Shown here piece after piece: positions 60,338 through 64,000 of a stretch of DNA of 64,000 nucleotides (its first letter is position 1; each line of letters opens with the position of its first letter). The notes beneath the pieces are model-generated. The model did not search any database. It had not been told where the DNA came from and worked only from the letters and a program-made list of their open reading frames with translations. The position numbers and the translations under genes are program-made. This DNA comes from Antedon mediterranea (taxonomy: Eukaryota > Echinodermata > Crinoidea > Comatulida > Antedonidae). The stretch spans positions 23,000,501-23,064,500 of the forward strand of contig NC_092672.1 of NCBI RefSeq assembly GCF_964355755.1, written 5' to 3'.

Positions 60338-61927
60338 GTAAGTCATATATTTAACAAAATATTTTACTTTTTTTTCCAATTTAAAAAGTCTAGATTAATT
60401 TTTCACAAAATCTACAAATTGGAGTAGTAAAGATTTTGTCTGATCTAATGTTGTAATTATAGTTACAAAATTTTCACTCATCTTAAACCTTATTCATTAT
60501 TTTAATGATTTACATTAATACATATACAACAAATACAATACATTAGTTTATATTTTTGAATGACAGGTTTGCCAAATATAATTGTGGCACATTTCAACAA
60601 ATTACTGCATATAATTACTGTAGATAAAACCAAAGTACATTTGCTCATAAGAGCATTAATCGTTCTACGGAATGTGCCTTGAAAGCTTTGGTCTTTGCTC
60701 TATCGTCCTACTGTACCCCATTGCTTGTTGTAGTATAATATCCCACTACCCGGCCTGTGTTAACTATAAAGGCATCCATGTCTAATTCATATGTTATATT
60801 TACCTGTTTCAAATGAAAAAAATGGATAGCTAAATTGTTTTAAATTTAAAGAAATGCAGAGAATAATTTGCAAGCATCATAATTATACAGTATTTGAACA
60901 TAATGAACATAACTACCTAAAAGGTAGTCTTCTTTATTGTACCTTTTTAATATCCTAGATGTGGGTAAAGTACTTTAGAAGAATCCTCTCTCACTTCTCA
61001 TCTGTTGTGTTGGCATACATATTTTATTTGTTTTATTCTTTGACTTTATTTATATATTATCTTTCATTTACATTTAAGCATGCCTAGCCATTATTTGAAA
61101 ACATTTTCTTATCTTATTTTATGCAATGTTATTAATTATATTCTTCAATTTAAAGTTATGATGTTGATGTTTTCAACAACAGCTAGCTATAGAAAGAAAG
61201 TTGATTGAATATAATTATATGTAAATTTTTCAGAAAATTCAGTCGATGATCACTGGTTTAAAAAAAATATAAATTTAATACAGTATTTAAAATGAATTAA
61301 TGAAAAAAATTATGTATTTCTTCAATGGCTGCAAATGGTAACTGGCTGCAGACCTCTTAATTTATTTTAAAGTCAGGTTTTTCAAAATGTACCCAACTTT
61401 GTCAATAAATGATCCAATATTGTGAAATAAGTAAATTTATTCTAATTTTAGCTTTTAATTATGTGAAAATCAGTCTCATACTTAGTAACTTTATTAAAAT
61501 TAAAGAAAAGATTGACATGATTATTTTTTTTATCACGAGAGCATAACGGTGTATTACTACTAGCAAGTTTTTAAAGGAAATAATGTTCCTCAAATTGTCT
61601 AGACTATAAAACAAGTCCTATAGTATAACAATTTGTCCTGATCAATTTTAAATTTGAGTGTTAAATAAAACTTGTCTGCTAAATCTAAAACTTAGTTTTC
61701 TTCATCTCTCTAAAATAAAACATTGTTTGAATGCCTTTCTGATGAATTTGACAGTAAAACAAATGTAATGTCATTGCAAACCATTGTTTATATCACCATG
61801 GTTATAAGGACAGTTTTAAAGAAAACTGAATAGGCCAAATTTGTTTTGTTACGTTTTGTGTCCAGGATTTGAATGTACAAAATATGTGAAAGATGGTCGT
61901 ACAGCCCAGATGTGTTTACATACCATA

Positions 61928-62786
61928 GGCCCTGTTTCTGCTGCCAATCCCAAATATACCGTATAAACATACCGTATAAATATACCGTATATATACCGTA
62001 TATGAAATTCGTGCACCGTTTCCGCTGCACATACTTCGTGGGTGGGCTGTAAAAAAAGTTGGCTTTCATTACCCAAAATGCATTTTGTGAGACGGAAGTA
62101 TGGATTGACCTAGAGTCTCGTGTAGTGAGGTTACATGACAAAAACAAAACAATGATGGTTTCTCAAAACGTCTTAGCATTGCTTTCTATTTTAAATCTAA
62201 TGATCAGAAGTGGCGACGAATTTACATCGCACAAACAATCTAGAAATGTAGAATGAGCATTGACTACAGTACATCCATGCAAAGAAGACGACGGCATTTG
62301 CCGATAACATTGGCGTTATTAAGTCTACCACAAATTCTGCTTTTATTTTGTTTGAGATACTTTTGTAAATCTCGGTACCTCTTCTGTTGCCATGTAGTCT
62401 CCCCCCAACCTTCGCTTCTCCCCACAATTGAATTGCAAAAATAGTTATTTCTTCAGTCCACATTGATATTTTGATCTGTTGCTTGCTTATTATACACGTG
62501 TGTGTCAATGCAGCAGAAAAACCAAACAAACGCGTCACGCTCTGTTAGTTTTTGAGCTCGTGTCATGGGCCGGGTCACATATACGGTATATTTTGATTGC
62601 AGCAGAAACGGGGTACGAAATATACAGTACGGTATATTTTGGAATATACCGTATAATATCCACAAACGATGGGGATATTTATGCGGTATATATACCGCAT
62701 ATATATACGGTATATTTTTTATGAGACCCATTTCTGCTGCCAAAAAATATACCGTATATAAAATATACCGTATATATACGGTATAT
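61928..62786. mobile_element. TIR element C of the GGNCCTGTTTCTGCTG family, insertion with paralogous empty site
   Basis: It starts GGCCCTGTTTCTGCTGCC and carries inner inverted copies: GCAGCAGAAACGGGG near 62599 and GACCCATTTCTGCTGCC near 62725. The ends are packed with TATACCGTATA-type words. The same flanking sequence is uninterrupted in the duplicate at 37838-37858 (ACATACC-TTA-GAGTGCGTAATA). The roughly 860 bp here are therefore an insertion made after the segmental duplication. The many overlapping short ORFs are products of the palindromic repeats. Confidence 0.65.
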
Positions 62787-64000
62787 GAGTGCGTAATACT
62801 GTAAATGCTTTATTTTAATTTTTTTTATTACCATTAAAATATACAATGTAGCTAATAGATTAAAAAGTCACCCATCTTCAAAATTTGATTATAAAGGAAA
62901 AGTAAAATTAATTAACATTTTGTTTTTATTTATTTTATCTTCTTCTATCTTATTCTATGATTTATATATACTATAGCTGGTGTATCTGTCAGTGTTCTTT
63001 CTTCTTTTTTTAATTAAAAAATGCCCTTTTGCAGCAATGTCAAATGATCAAAGCTAAACATAATTGTCAAAAAATAATAATTATATAAGATAGTTAACCT
63101 TTCCACCTGTAATTACTTAATTACAAGCTTAATTACAAGCTTTCTTATTCATCAAAATCATCACTAAGTTTGTTTACACTTGATATACTTTCTATAATGT
63201 AAATTATAATATTTTAAGCACTATTAGTTATTTCAAATTTACATGGAATAATACAGTTATTTATTAATCAATAATACTCCTCACACTTAAATTTTATTAA
63301 TAGTGTACTGTAATTTAATAATATTGATAATATGCCAAACTGTTAAGTTAAATTGAGATTTGCTATTCTCTTTTAAAAAACCCCAATATATTCTATAGGC
63401 TAAATCATTCATAATTGATTGTATTTTTTAGTGTATTCAAACTTTATTTGATCATCATCAGGAATGATGATAAAATGTAAGCATTATTGTTAATATTATG
63501 GAATGCTTTATTAAATAGGTATTCAGCAGTGATCATCATTGCTTTGCACAGTCTGTAATATAATTAAAATGATTCCATCTTCTATCATTGTTTTATTTAT
63601 TCATCTTCTTCATCATTATAAGACCATAACAAACTCGTTTAAATATAAATCTACCCACTGTAATGTTGGTGTTGCTACAGTTTTTCATATTTTAGGACAA
63701 TGACAGATTATCAATGCTTATCTTTATAGCATTCATTCAAGTATAAGCAATAATGTCAACAGTATATTATTTGGAAATCACAATATAAAAAGATCAACTT
63801 TAATCATTTTGTAAAGTTTAATATTTCTTAACAGACTGTTCATTCTTTTAAATTAAATTTTAAATTCAAACATAAATTTATCCACAAAATATCAATTATT
63901 AAAAATAAACTTAAAACTCTAATCGTGCCTTAAGTTGATCATTTACACTATTTTAACTAAAATAAATACCGGTAACTTAAATTTAAAGTTTAGTTAGCAA

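Larger units (their letters stand above)
58365..63437. repeat. Segmental duplication, right copy
   Basis: This is the counterpart of 31015-38510 in the same order and orientation. It lacks the 2.56-kb composite insertion (its uninterrupted site is near 61690) and has gained element C at 61928. It also contains decayed ankyrin exon E, with no counterpart in the left copy, between matching blocks. Confidence 0.8.

Noticed and set aside
61788-62804. Cluster of eight overlapping ORFs on both strands with YTVYF-type words
   Set aside because: Translations of the palindromic TATACCGTATA repeats of element C.

Overview
The window is AT-rich, intron-rich eukaryotic DNA, almost certainly from a marine invertebrate and most likely an echinoderm. 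The signs are consensus GT/AG introns, long non-coding spans, dense dispersed repeats, and a recurrent TAGGCCTA / TACTGTA word bias of the kind seen in echinoderm genomes. The species cannot be named from the sequence. It is not bacterial: no operons, ribosome binding sites or CRISPR arrays were seen.

The only clear host gene is a plus-strand ankyrin-repeat gene running through the window. Three intact 99-bp exons (13820-13918, 19611-19709, 52005-52103) each encode exactly one 33-residue ankyrin repeat. Each lies between an AG acceptor and a GTAAGTC donor in phase 0. Two further copies (55802-55894 and 60269-60337) are visibly decayed. Three weaker host-gene candidates lie on the minus strand: a first coding exon at 7748-7814, a terminal exon at 31548-31687, and an 83-codon CpG-rich ORF at 47105-47356.

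The rest is mostly repeat. From 1 to 13 kb: two copies of a Helitron-like element ending in a CTAG hairpin; a 63-bp satellite; a 1.7-kb TIR element with a 6-bp target duplication; a broken two-exon transposon-type gene; a 102-bp satellite; and a 47-bp satellite of 17 units. From 13 to 21 kb: exons A and B, an L1/Tx1-like LINE 3' end (minus strand, one frameshift), and a TIR element whose ends read GGGCCTGTTTCTGCTG. From 21.3 to 24.7 kb: a 3.4-kb element with about 160-bp terminal inverted repeats and its own internal tandem arrays. From 25.5 to 30.5 kb: a second Helitron-like type, a hAT transposase relic and a 179-bp MITE. From 31 to 38.5 kb: one copy of a segmental duplication whose other copy is at 58.4-63.4 kb. 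The first copy carries a 2.56-kb composite insertion with tRNA-Val-like SINE heads, a LINE C-terminus and several TGACGTCA octamers. The second carries an insertion whose empty site survives in the first. From 39 to 51 kb: another GGCCCTGTTTCTGCTG element, a 0.7-kb direct duplication, a near-single-copy relative of the 47-bp satellite, LINE and SINE tails, and a palindromic MITE. From 52 to 64 kb: exons C, D and E, a fourth Helitron-like terminus, further tandem repeats and the second duplication copy.

Taken together, the window is one ankyrin gene being expanded and eroded exon by exon inside large introns built from non-autonomous DNA transposons, retroposon tails and satellites. No complete transposase or reverse transcriptase is present.
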